Below, one piece after another: positions 7,383 to 14,042 of a stretch of 20,609 nt of DNA. Position 1 is the stretch's first letter. Each line of letters starts with the position of its first letter. The translations under genes and the position numbers were made by a program. Location: contig JAEZHY010000297.1 in the NCBI GenBank assembly GCA_023416335.1, forward strand, positions 1 to 20,609. Direction: 5' to 3'. This DNA comes from Pseudomonadota bacterium (GTDB taxonomy: Bacteria; Desulfobacterota; Syntrophobacteria; Syntrophobacterales; Syntrophobacteraceae). The notes under the pieces are model-generated. The model saw nothing but the letters and a program-made list of their open reading frames with translations. It did no database searches and was not told the origin of the DNA.

Positions 7383-8372
7383 ATGCCGAAGGTGGTCCGT
7401 TTTTACGAAACGGGGGGAGCCGAGGTGCTCAGGATCGAGGAAACGCCTCTTGCGGAGCCCGGTGAGGGCGAGGTCCGCCTGGCGGTCGAAGCCATCGGGC
7501 TGAACCGTGCCGAAGTCATGTACCGGAGGGGGCAGTACCTGGAAGCTCCGGAGCTGCCTTCGCGGCTCGGCTATGAAGCCGCAGGGGTCGTTTCTGCGGT
7601 GGGGCCGGGTACAGTCGGAATCAAAGTCGGCGACCGGGTGAGCACGATACCGTCCTTTTCGATACAGAAATATGGTGTCTACGGGGAAAGTGCGGTCGTT
7701 CCGGCCTACGCCGCGGCCCGTTATCCGGGCAATCTGTCGCCGATCGAAGGGGCCGCGATCTGGATGCAGTATCTGACCGCTTTCGGCGCACTCATCGAAT
7801 TCGGCCGCCTGCAGAAAGGTGCCTTTGTGCTGATCACCGCGGGAAGCAGCAGCGTGGCGCTGGCCGCGATTCAAATCGCAAAGTCCATTGGGGCCGTCCC
7901 GATCGCTACGACTCGCGGCCCGGGAAAGAAAGAATTCATAGCGAGCGCGGGGGCGGATCACGTCATCGTAACGGATGAAGAAAACCTGGCGGAGCGGGTG
8001 ATGGCCTTCACATCCGGGCAAGGCGCCGGGATGGTCTTCGACCCCGTGGGTGGACCGCTTCTGGAAAAGCTGGCTGAGGCCGCCGCTCCCGGGGCAATCA
8101 TTTTCGTATACGGAGCCCTGTCCCCGGCACCGACCCCGTTCCCGCTGTTCGCAGCACTGGGCAAGGGGTTGACGTTTCGAGGCTACACTCTGTTCGAGAT
8201 CGTCAGGGACCCCGAAAGGTTTGCCCGGGGCAAGAGGTTCGTCTATGACGGACTCGAATCCGGATCGCTCAAACCCGTCATCGACCGCACTTTCCCGTTC
8301 GACCAAATTGTCGAGGCGCACCGGTACATGGAATCCAACCTGCAAAAAGGAAAGATCGTGGTGACGGTTTAA
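7383..8372 (+). CDS. Zinc-independent MDR oxidoreductase (quinone oxidoreductase-like)
   Basis: ATG 7383 lies 8 nt behind GGGAGG and gives 329 aa; an upstream in-frame start at 7185 lies inside mazF and adds non-family sequence. The N-terminal GroES-like domain includes LNRAEVMYRRGQY and GYEAAGVV (63-70). The Rossmann domain has AGSSSVALAAIQIAKSIGA (153-171), a variant of the usual AxGGVG loop, then FDPVGGP and the terminal SNLQKGKIVVTV. There is no zinc-binding Cys cluster, as in quinone oxidoreductases and crotonyl/acryloyl-type reductases. It probably reduces quinones or enals with NADPH in the cytosol. It is convergent with ilvB, and the two stop codons overlap. Confidence 0.9.
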   Translation: MPKVVRFYETGGAEVLRIEETPLAEPGEGEVRLAVEAIGLNRAEVMYRRGQYLEAPELPSRLGYEAAGVVSAVGPGTVGIKVGDRVSTIPSFSIQKYGVYGESAVVPAYAAARYPGNLSPIEGAAIWMQYLTAFGALIEFGRLQKGAFVLITAGSSSVALAAIQIAKSIGAVPIATTRGPGKKEFIASAGADHVIVTDEENLAERVMAFTSGQGAGMVFDPVGGPLLEKLAEAAAPGAIIFVYGALSPAPTPFPLFAALGKGLTFRGYTLFEIVRDPERFARGKRFVYDGLESGSLKPVIDRTFPFDQIVEAHRYMESNLQKGKIVVTV

Positions 8373-10063
8373 GCCTCCGTTACACGCAGTGCATTTACTC
8401 CATCCAGCATACACCTGTTGGGCTCACCCGGCGGCACCATCGGATAGACTTTTTCATCCCGCCCGATCTGCGCCCGGATAAGGCACGGCCCTTTCAATTC
8501 GAGGGCCCGAGCCAGAGTGTCCCGGGGATCATCGCTTGCATGCAGATCGAAAGCCGGCATGCCGAATCCTTCGGCTATGCGGATAAAATCGGCAGGCGAT
8601 TCGAAGTTGCAGGCAAATATCCTTCGATTGAAAAAGAGGTCCTGCTGCTGCCTGACCAGGCCGAGGCAGCGGTTGTCGAAAACCACTATTTTCACGTTGA
8701 CCCCTTCCTGAACGGCGGTCGCAAGCTCCTGAACATTCATCATGAGGCTTCCGTCCCCACTGAAGCACACAACGGGACGATCCGGCGAACACAATGCCGC
8801 CCCGATCGCCGCCGGAACTCCAAATCCCATCGTCCCGAGCCCTCCCGAGGTGAGCCACTGCCTCGGCTTCTGAAAGGGATACGCCTGTGCCGTCCACATC
8901 TGGTGCTGCCCCACATCCGTTGCCACGATGGCCTCATCGCCCAGCAGCCCGGCCGTTTCACGAATAAGACTGTAAGGAGCGCCGAGGCCCCCGTTCGAAG
9001 ACAACGGCCCTGGGTAAGCTTTCTTCAACTGCTTGATAAATGACAGCCATTCTTCCCGCGAGGAGTGTTCCGCCAGGGGCAGGATTCTATCCAGGACTTC
9101 GCCGATATCTCCGGTTATGCCGATATGGGCCGTTTTGAGCCGGCCGATCTCATCGGGGTCGATGTCGATGTGGATAACCGTTGCCTGAGGGCAGAACTCT
9201 TTCAGCTTGCCGGTCGCCCTGTCATCGAATCGCACTCCCGCCGAAATGAGCAGGTCGCACTCTTCGAGCGCCATGTTCGTATGGACGGCGGCATGCATGC
9301 CGACAAGTCCCAGGCAAAGAGGATGTTGGGAAGGAATGGCTCCGAGCCCCATGAGGCTGGTCGCGACGGGAATGGAAGCCTTTTCCGCGAGGAGAACCGT
9401 GAGCCGGCCGGCGTCTGCGTGGATCACCCCGCCCCCGAGAAAAAGAATGGGGCGCTTTGCCGCGTTGATGGCTTTCACGGCACGCATAACATCCTCGGCG
9501 TGGAAAGCGGGAGACGGATCGGCTTTTCCCGGCGCCGGCCACTCCGCGACGTCAACCTTTTCGGTCTGAACGTCTTTCGGCACATCGATCAGAACCGGTC
9601 CGCACCTGCCCGAGGCCGCGATGCGGAAAGCCTCGGGGATGATACGCAGCAGTTCCGACGCCGCCCTGACCTTAAAGCTCTTTTTGGTTATCGGAAGGCT
9701 CAACCGGTACGTATCGACCTCCTGAAACGCACTGGTTCCGATCAGAGGGCGCGGTACCTGGCCTGCGATGCAGACCATGGGAATCGAATCGAGTTTTGCG
9801 TCGGCAATGGCCGTCAGAATGTTGGTGACACCGGGTCCGGAGGTCGCGATGCACACCTGGGGGCGGCCGGTAACGCGCGCCATGCCCTGGGCGATGAATC
9901 CGGCCCCCTGTTCGTGGCGGGCAAGTACATGATGGATTTTGCCGCTCCGTGAAAGGGCATCATACAGGGGCAGGTTACCCCCTCCCGGAATTCCGGCAAT
10001 AGTTCGGATATCCTGGCGCTCCAACAGTTCGACGATGATCTGGGCTCCGGAAAGACTTTGCAC
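8369..10063 (-). CDS. ilvB: Acetolactate synthase (AHAS) large, catalytic subunit
   Basis: I choose GTG 10063 (564 aa) because AGGAGAGGAGG sits 7 nt upstream; the ATG at 10084 would begin upstream of this Shine-Dalgarno. The enzyme joins two pyruvates, or pyruvate and 2-oxobutyrate, in the first shared step of Val, Leu and Ile synthesis. It shows the ThDP-activating Glu51 (ARHEQGAGFIAQG), the FDDRATG segment (279-285), the ThDP/Mg motif GDGSLMMN (436-443) to DN (463-464), and the typical C-terminal PMVPPGEP. Domains run PYR, FAD-binding-like middle, PP. No small regulatory subunit (ilvN/ilvH) follows; the next gene is convergent and overlaps the stop by 3-4 bases. Expression is probably controlled by the attenuator upstream. 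Confidence 0.95.
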   Translation of the reverse strand: MQSLSGAQIIVELLERQDIRTIAGIPGGGNLPLYDALSRSGKIHHVLARHEQGAGFIAQGMARVTGRPQVCIATSGPGVTNILTAIADAKLDSIPMVCIAGQVPRPLIGTSAFQEVDTYRLSLPITKKSFKVRAASELLRIIPEAFRIAASGRCGPVLIDVPKDVQTEKVDVAEWPAPGKADPSPAFHAEDVMRAVKAINAAKRPILFLGGGVIHADAGRLTVLLAEKASIPVATSLMGLGAIPSQHPLCLGLVGMHAAVHTNMALEECDLLISAGVRFDDRATGKLKEFCPQATVIHIDIDPDEIGRLKTAHIGITGDIGEVLDRILPLAEHSSREEWLSFIKQLKKAYPGPLSSNGGLGAPYSLIRETAGLLGDEAIVATDVGQHQMWTAQAYPFQKPRQWLTSGGLGTMGFGVPAAIGAALCSPDRPVVCFSGDGSLMMNVQELATAVQEGVNVKIVVFDNRCLGLVRQQQDLFFNRRIFACNFESPADFIRIAEGFGMPAFDLHASDDPRDTLARALELKGPCLIRAQIGRDEKVYPMVPPGEPNRCMLDGVNALRVTEA

Positions 10064-10115
10064 AGATGAACCTCCTCTCCTCATGTTCCGCGGTCGGTCC
10101 GGCTGGAGGCGGAGG

Positions 10116-10155
10116 CAAAAAGAAACCCCGCCGGCGCCTTCGCACCGACGGGGTT
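10116..10155 (-). terminator. Intrinsic terminator of the ilvB attenuator
   Basis: On the minus strand AACCCCGTCGGTGC pairs with GCGCCGGCGGGGTT (12 Watson-Crick and two G-U pairs, loop GAAG), followed by TCTTTTT. It lies between the leader peptide stop (10182) and the ilvB start (10063). The loop and 5' arm can instead pair with the end of the leader peptide coding region, as expected of an attenuator. Confidence 0.9.
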
Positions 10156-10195
10156 GGTGATCTTGATTGTGTTCTTTCCCGCTACGGCGCGAAGG
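10137..10195 (-). promoter_or_regulatory. Antiterminator pairing within the ilvB leader RNA
   Basis: The RNA from 10195 to 10185 (CCUUCGCGCCG, last codons of the leader peptide) is complementary over 11 bp, with one G-U, to 10147-10137 (CGGUGCGAAGG), which is the 5' arm and loop of the terminator. The two structures exclude each other. A ribosome stalled on the Ile/Val codons leaves the first strand free and favours antitermination. A ribosome that reaches the stop codon covers it and lets the terminator form. Confidence 0.75.
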
Positions 10196-10283
10196 GGGTG
10201 ATAATGCTAATCACCATTACCATGCCAATAATGACACGGCTGACGGAGGTAATGTCCATTCGAATACTGGTTTCGCGCTTCAT
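10182..10283 (-). CDS. ilvB leader peptide (Ile/Val-rich attenuation peptide)
   Basis: This short open frame encodes 33 residues from ATG 10283 to TAG 10182-10184. Seven are Ile and four Val, with the run RVIIGMVMVISIITPF concentrating them just before the antiterminator strand. There is no Leu. Such peptides sense charged tRNA: scarcity of Ile or Val stalls the ribosome and allows ilvB transcription. The ribosome site is weak (GGA 5 nt upstream, or AAAGGA at 12 nt), so start at Met9 is possible without changing the control codons. Neighbouring signals support the role: a promoter 50 bp upstream and a terminator 27 bp downstream. Confidence 0.85.
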   Translation of the reverse strand: MKRETSIRMDITSVSRVIIGMVMVISIITPFAP

Positions 10284-10333
10284 GCGGTTCCGGGGTCCTT
10301 TCGACCGGTTGAAGTTCTCTTGGAAGCTTGATC

Positions 10334-10360
10334 ATTATGCATAAAAGGGAATGCTGTCAA
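10334..10360 (-). promoter_or_regulatory. Sigma70-type promoter of the ilvB leader
   Basis: On the minus strand TTGACA (10360-10355), a perfect -35 consensus, is followed after 15 bp by CATAAT (10339-10334), five of six matches to -10, with TG directly before it. The 15-bp spacing is short; TAATGA two bases later gives 17 bp but a poorer match. The start point would be about 40-45 bp before the leader peptide ATG. Confidence 0.65.
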
Positions 10361-10434
10361 GATCAAAGCGGGGGGAGATAAGTATCGAGTGGAAGAAAGC
10401 GCCAAAGTTGTACATCGCCGGCCATGACTCCTGC

Positions 10435-10544
10435 CTGGAACAGCAGAGCCGTAACAAAATGCAAAAACAAAGCCCTTAACCACGAAATTCTTGGAGCAGC
10501 ATAGCCGCAACCAAAATTCAAAAACAAAACCCTCAACCACGAAA
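10435..10544. repeat. Two tandem ~54-bp imperfect direct repeats
   Basis: Units at 10435-10487 and 10491-10544 share about 85% of bases, including CAAAAACAAA and AACCACGAAA near their ends. The second unit runs into GGCACGAAATACACGAAAG, a degenerate 9-10-bp 'acacgaaa' reiteration that appears again around 10707-10722. Similar 'accacgaaa' tracts are common between genes in several bacteria. The repeats are untranslated and of unknown role. Confidence 0.6.
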
Positions 10545-10590
10545 GGCACGAAATACACGAAAGAAAACAATGAGATAAGGATAATGCCGT

Positions 10591-10690
10591 AGGATGGGTG
10601 AAGCGGAGAGACTGTGTCGTGCTGTCGATGAAAACCAGCCCAACCCCGGTCGGTTACGACACAGTCTCGGAGCGCAACCCATCGTTTTTG
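10591..10690. repeat. Dispersed-type hairpin repeat (aggatgggt...acccatcg) interrupted by an insert
   Basis: The outer arms are GATGGGT (10593-10599) and ACCCATC (10677-10683). Removing the 59-bp insert at 10609-10667 and one CGGAG copy restores a compact hairpin repeat, GATGGGT + GAAGCGGAGCGCA + ACCCATC, followed by GTTTTTGGG. This type of 'aggatgggt/acccatcgtttt' palindrome is frequent in bacterial intergenic DNA. Confidence 0.6.
10604..10672. mobile_element. 59-bp inverted-repeat mini-insert with 5-bp target duplication
   Basis: Bases 10609-10667 begin AGACTGTGTCGT and end with its perfect complement ACGACACAGTCT (12 bp; 13 bp if the flanking G/C is counted). CGGAG occurs on both sides (10604-10608, 10668-10672), as expected of a target-site duplication. 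The interior (about 35 bp) codes for nothing. This is what a very small non-autonomous element would look like. With a single copy in view, a chance flank repeat is possible. Confidence 0.5.
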
Positions 10691-10873
10691 GGATGAGCGA
10701 TACGGGTACGAAACACACGAAAGTGTGCCGTTCAGTTCTCCTCTGCTTCAAGTGCGCCTAAGGGATTGATTCAAACAAATTACCGGACCGGCAGCATGAA
10801 AATCCTGCCAAGAAAACGCGGGAATGACCGATGGCAGTATGGAGTGGGCTCCGGACAGGAATGCATTTGAAGC
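10691..10873. other. Intergenic, no gene seen
   Basis: The stretch between the repeat cluster and the end of tag carries stop codons in all frames and no recognisable protein. It contains one more TACGAAACACACGAAAG tract near 10707-10722. Nothing else is supported. Confidence 0.4.
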
Positions 10874-10892
10874 GATCGAACGGAGTTCGATC
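10874..10892 (-). terminator. Hairpin just behind tag (weak terminator candidate)
   Basis: GATCGAA/TTCGATC (10874-10880, 10886-10892) form a perfect 7-bp stem with a 5-nt loop, four bases after the tag stop codon on the minus strand. No downstream T run follows, so termination efficiency is doubtful. Confidence 0.35.
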
Positions 10893-10896
10893 AAAA

Positions 10897-11502
10897 TTAC
10901 GGAAGCGGTGAACTGGTGAGGGAAAGCGAAATGATTTCCTGCCTGCGGTAACAATCCAGCGTGTGATCGTTCACCATCCCGGTGGCCTGCATGTGGGCAT
11001 AGATTATCGTCGGGCCGACAAATGCAAAACCCTTTTGCGCCAAATCCCTGCTTATAGCCTCGGACAGGGGTGTCTTCGCCGGAAAATCCTCCAGGTTGCG
11101 AAAACTGTTAACGACAGGTCTGTTGTCTACAAAATTCCAGATATAGCTGTCGAAGCTGCCGAATGCCCGCTGAACTTCCATGAATTTTGCCGCATTGTTG
11201 ATCGCTGCCAGAATCTTGGCTCGATTGCGGATAATCCCAGGATTGCCGAGAAGTTCTAGTACCTTGCGGTCGTCATAACGGGCAACCCTGGCAGGATCGA
11301 AATTATCGAATGCCTCACGGAAAGTCTCGCGCCTCCTGAGGATCGTGTACCAGCTCAATCCGGCCTGAAACGCTTCCAGGATGAGAAATTCGAACAACAG
11401 ACGGTCGTCATGAACGGGGACACCCCATTCTGTGTCGTGGTACTTGACGTAGTCAGGCTTGCTTAGGTCCACCCAGGGACATCTGGTCGCGGGAATACAC
11501 AT
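10897..11502 (-). CDS. tag: DNA-3-methyladenine glycosylase I
   Basis: The enzyme removes 3-methyladenine from alkylated DNA in base excision repair. I prefer ATG 11502 (201 aa, GGAG ~10 nt upstream) to GTG 11523, since family members begin close to the zinc Cys. The zinc 'snap' residues are all present: Cys8 (TRCPWV), His22 (YHDTEWGVP), and His180 and Cys184 (NDHTLDC), matching Cys4/His17/His175/Cys179 of E. coli Tag. Glu43 and Trp51 in EAFQAGLSW correspond to the base-pocket Glu38 and Trp46. The C-terminal ~15 residues exceed the E. coli protein slightly. It lies 109 nt behind a secreted-protein gene on the same strand and may be in its own unit. Confidence 0.95.
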   Translation of the reverse strand: MCIPATRCPWVDLSKPDYVKYHDTEWGVPVHDDRLLFEFLILEAFQAGLSWYTILRRRETFREAFDNFDPARVARYDDRKVLELLGNPGIIRNRAKILAAINNAAKFMEVQRAFGSFDSYIWNFVDNRPVVNSFRNLEDFPAKTPLSEAISRDLAQKGFAFVGPTIIYAHMQATGMVNDHTLDCYRRQEIISLSLTSSPLP

Positions 11503-11551
11503 TTGGCTATCGCTCCGGTTCACAGGTCATCGCATAAACACCGGCCGCATT

Positions 11552-11588
11552 CCTCCCGATGGTCTCCATAATGAAGTCACTCGGGAGG
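11552..11588. terminator. 8-bp inverted repeat between two minus-strand genes
   Basis: CCTCCCGA (11552-11559) and TCGGGAGG (11581-11588) are perfectly complementary around a 21-nt spacer, between the secreted unknown (ending at 11612) and the tag start. It could end transcription of the former or be an operator for tag. There is no T tract, so the role is open. Confidence 0.3.
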
Positions 11589-11611
11589 TCTGGTTAAGAA
11601 TGTTCCTGTTT

Positions 11612-12190
11612 CTATTTAATTGTCATATCGTCATCGTCCTGGTTGTTATTTGGGCGCTGACTTGAGAGCCTGTGCAGAGCGATTGTTCCGCTGCAGCGTA
11701 TTGGATTTGGATCATTGGCGCCGGAGTTGACGACTTCCTTCCATTGGCCGGATGCATCTTCCTTGCCTTGAAATGTAATATCATACTTTGTGGTTGTGTA
11801 AATTACTCCCAAATTGGTATCTGAGACGGCCTTAGTGATGATCTGCAGCCTTCCGTTCTCATATTTGTAGTCCTTGATTGGAAGTTCTTCAGAATACACG
11901 TTCTTTTTCAGGGGATCCATCGTGTCCGGACTTTCATTGTACTCTGTGATGCTGATACGATTATCTTGAGTTGAAACAAACCACTTTTGAGTATTAAGAC
12001 TCAGGTTATTCATATTCCTCATAAAAGCGCTAAAACCATCAACATCCAGGGAAGCGTCGTTCTTGGCCTCGAGGCGTACATGCCAAAGTCCGTTGATCCG
12101 GTCGGTACTCTCAGCAGCGTTTTGAGCTTTTCCAATGGCAGCCATCAGCAGCAATGCAATGGACACAATCGAACAGATAAGAGGTTTCAT
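11612..12190 (-). CDS. Exported protein of unknown function
   Basis: The 192-aa protein starts at ATG 12190 behind AGGAA (3 nt) and GAGAGG (about 10 nt). Residues 1-22 form a classical signal peptide (MKPLICSIVSIALLLMAAIGKA, cleaved after KA or AQ). The mature part looks beta-rich: INGLWHVRLEAK, QKWFVSTQDNRISITEYN, KYENGRLQIITKAV, VIYTTTKYDITFQGKEDASGQW, CSGTIALHRL. The tail is an unusual polar run, NNNQDDDDMTIK. The GxW-containing start followed by repeated strands recalls lipocalin- or META-like beta-barrels, but I cannot assign a family. A periplasmic location is likely. Confidence 0.72.
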   Translation of the reverse strand: MKPLICSIVSIALLLMAAIGKAQNAAESTDRINGLWHVRLEAKNDASLDVDGFSAFMRNMNNLSLNTQKWFVSTQDNRISITEYNESPDTMDPLKKNVYSEELPIKDYKYENGRLQIITKAVSDTNLGVIYTTTKYDITFQGKEDASGQWKEVVNSGANDPNPIRCSGTIALHRLSSQRPNNNQDDDDMTIK

Positions 12191-12523
12191 TTCCTGGTTT
12201 CCTCTCAGCCACTTTGGAACAAATCATCAATTCAGCACAACATGAAAGCCAAGAACTCCAAGTGCTCACATAATTCTCCGAACAGCATCGTGGCCGATGA
12301 ACTTACAATTTCGCAGTCGAGGGTGCAAGGAATATTGTCAATACTATAGGGGCATTTGAACCGCATGCTCAATGCCCTCCCGAAGAAGTACTCGATAGCA
12401 GAGCCCGAAGAGACCAATGCCGGGATAACGCAGGTGCGGCTTGGGTGTGTAGATCGCAGAGTCGAGGAACCGCATCGATCCAATTACATCGCCTCAGGAT
12501 ATTCATGCAGGGAACTTACCTTG
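12191..12523. other. Intergenic region between divergent units, no gene recognised
   Basis: Small open frames exist on both strands (12232-12483 minus, 12356-12556 plus), but neither has a ribosome site, a recognisable motif or credible composition. The stretch must hold the promoter of the exported protein gene (minus) and, at its right end, that of the ArsR-type unit. Confidence 0.4.
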
Positions 12524-12549
12524 AAAATGCAACCATTCGGTTGCATTTT
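12524..12549. promoter_or_regulatory. Palindromic ArsR-family operator
   Basis: AAAATGCAACC (12524-12534) and GGTTGCATTTT (12539-12549) are perfect 11-bp arms around ATTC. The core GCAACC-N4-GGTTGC is the kind of site bound by ArsR-type regulators linked to SRPBCC/AHSA1 genes. It ends only 6 bp before the first possible start codon (12556) of the repressor pseudogene, so binding would block transcription or its start. Confidence 0.7.
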
Positions 12550-12567
12550 GTTCTAATGGATAAAGAC

Positions 12568-12892
12568 ATGGATAACGTTTTCAAAACCCTGGCAGACCCT
12601 ACCCTCCGGCGGTTGCTCGACAGGCTGCATGCTGACGACAGGCAGACACTCGGGCGAGTTGTGCGCGCACGCATGGAAACGATCTGCCGGCCTGTGACCG
12701 GGCACCTTGCAGTGCTGCAAACGGCGAACCTCGTGATCACCATATGGCGTGGACGCGAGAAACTGCATTACCTCAACCCCCGTACAAATTAATTTGAGAC
12801 TTATGCACGCTGGATCGGCAAGTACGAGTGGCCACCGGGTTCGGGTACTCCATGACTTGAAAAAAGCCCTCGAGGAGGAACACAATGGATGA
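12568..12892 (+). pseudogene. ArsR-family transcriptional repressor, degenerate
   Basis: The frame opens as a typical SRPBCC-linked ArsR regulator: MDNVFKTLADPTLRRLLDRLHADD, then HLAVLQTANLVITIWRGREKLHYLNP. The helix-turn-helix start is distorted: RQTLGRVVRARMETICRP reads in the +1 frame as GELCA, so two small compensating shifts have scrambled it. After LNP an in-frame TAA stops the protein. The same frame then continues FETYARWIGKYEWP, and one extra base must be removed to read RVLHDLKKALEEEHNG with TGA at 12890-12892. An intact relative would overlap the next gene by 8 nt, and this overlap survives. The lesions (two compensating shifts, a nonsense codon, a +1 insertion) mean no functional repressor is expected. 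Confidence 0.88.
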
Positions 12893-13328
12893 GCCTCGAT
12901 TTGTATATGTCACATACATCGCAACGACGCCGGAGAAGCTTTGGAAAGCCCTGACCGATCCCGACACGACCACGAGGTACTGGCAGCATGCGAACGTATC
13001 CGACTGGCAGCCCGGTTCCGTGTGGGAGCATCGGGATTCGGGAGTAGATGGGGCTCCGCTCCTGGTTGGAAGGGTCCTTGAGAGTTCACCTCCCAGGCGG
13101 CTCGTCATGACATGGGCCTTTCCGGACGATGGCGAACGTGAGGAAAAGCATACGCGGGTCACTTTTGACATCGAAGAGATTCGGGGTGTGGTACGTCTTG
13201 CCGTAACGCACGACCGTCTCGAGCCCGGCTCCGACATGCTTCACGGCATTACAGACGGATGGCCCAAGGTGCTCTCGAGCCTGAAATCATTCCTGGAAGT
13301 GGGGCAGCCGCTTCCAAGGCTGTGGTAG
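12885..13328 (+). CDS. SRPBCC-family protein (AHSA1/START-like domain)
   Basis: The intact 147-aa protein starts at ATG 12885, seven nt after GAGGAGG. It has the SRPBCC beginning FVYVTYIATTPEKLWKALTDPDTTTRYW, the central GSVWEHRD and LVMTWAFP strands, VRLAVTHDRLEPGS, and the final helix GITDGWPKVLSSLKSFLE. The fold forms a deep hydrophobic cavity. Members next to ArsR genes are thought to bind small hydrophobic ligands, and the ligand is unknown here. It was presumably repressed by the adjacent ArsR protein, now a pseudogene, and may be constitutive. The methyltransferase-type gene follows after 36 nt. Confidence 0.9.
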   Translation: MDEPRFVYVTYIATTPEKLWKALTDPDTTTRYWQHANVSDWQPGSVWEHRDSGVDGAPLLVGRVLESSPPRRLVMTWAFPDDGEREEKHTRVTFDIEEIRGVVRLAVTHDRLEPGSDMLHGITDGWPKVLSSLKSFLEVGQPLPRLW

Positions 13329-13364
13329 AGGCATCGGGGGGACGTGAAACTCGGATAAAAGATT

Positions 13365-14042
13365 ATGAGCAACCTAAATAGAAAAGCATGGCTGGGGCTT
13401 GGATTCCTTGCTGTCTCGATGGCTCTCCTGCTCTTTCTTCCGGCCGGGACCGCCGGATATTTCCAGGCGTGGGGATTCCTGGCCGTTTTCTTCGGGGCTT
13501 CGGTCTCGATCACGCTCTACCTGATGAAAAACGATCCGGCACTTCTGGAGCGACGTCTTAGCGCCGGTCCGACCGCGGAGAAAGAAAAATCGCAAAAGAT
13601 CATCATGCTCTTTGCGTCGATCGGATTCATCGCGCTGCTCGTCGTCCCTGCCCTCGATCATCGCTTCAGGTGGTCGAGCGTGCCGCTCTACATGGTGATC
13701 GCGGGCGACGCACTGACGGCGCTGGGATTCTATATCGTTTTTCTTGTCTATAAAGAAAACCCTTTCACTTCCGCAACAATCGAAGTTGCGGAGGACCAGA
13801 AAGTGATCACCACCGGGCCGTACGCAGTTGTACGCCACCCGATGTACGCGGGCAGTTTTCTTTATCTTTTTGGGATGCCGCTCGCCCTCGGCTCGTACTG
13901 GGGGCTGCTCGTGCTTGCCGCCATGACACCCTTCTTGATGTGGCGACTCTTCGAGGAAGAGCGGTTCCTTGCCGGGAACTTGCCGGGATACGCGGAGTAC
14001 TGTGCAAATGTGCGCTGGCGGCTGATTCCCCATGTCTTCTGA
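13365..14042 (+). CDS. Isoprenylcysteine carboxyl methyltransferase (ICMT/PEMT)-family membrane protein
   Basis: The 225-aa protein has about five hydrophobic segments: ~10-30, ~34-53, ~80-96, ~106-127 and ~163-190. The SAM-binding signature of ICMT/PEMT-type integral membrane methyltransferases is in the second half: VITTGPYAVVRHPMYAGSFL, then EEERFLAGNLPGYAEYCANVRWRLIP. Bacterial members methylate small molecules or lipids that are mostly unknown. Location is the inner membrane. The start at ATG 13365 has only a weak purine stretch upstream (GGATAAAAGA). It is probably co-transcribed with the SRPBCC gene 36 nt upstream. The SRPBCC-plus-methyltransferase pairing suggests handling of a hydrophobic compound, which is inference. 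Confidence 0.88.
   Translation: MSNLNRKAWLGLGFLAVSMALLLFLPAGTAGYFQAWGFLAVFFGASVSITLYLMKNDPALLERRLSAGPTAEKEKSQKIIMLFASIGFIALLVVPALDHRFRWSSVPLYMVIAGDALTALGFYIVFLVYKENPFTSATIEVAEDQKVITTGPYAVVRHPMYAGSFLYLFGMPLALGSYWGLLVLAAMTPFLMWRLFEEERFLAGNLPGYAEYCANVRWRLIPHVF

Noticed and set aside
7263..8414. 383-codon minus-strand frame opposite the quinone oxidoreductase
   Set aside because: The sense strand encodes a complete, motif-bearing enzyme. The antisense product is Arg/His/Gly-rich without any domain.
8540..9952. Long plus-strand frames opposite ilvB
   Set aside because: Shadows of a fully conserved acetolactate synthase; their composition is typical of antisense frames in GC-rich genes.
10435..10544. 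Tandem repeats considered as a CRISPR array
   Set aside because: Two adjoining imperfect units without unique spacers; no cas genes are present.
12232..12556. Small frames on both strands before the ArsR pseudogene
   Set aside because: No start signals, no known motifs, and mutually overlapping; treated as intergenic.
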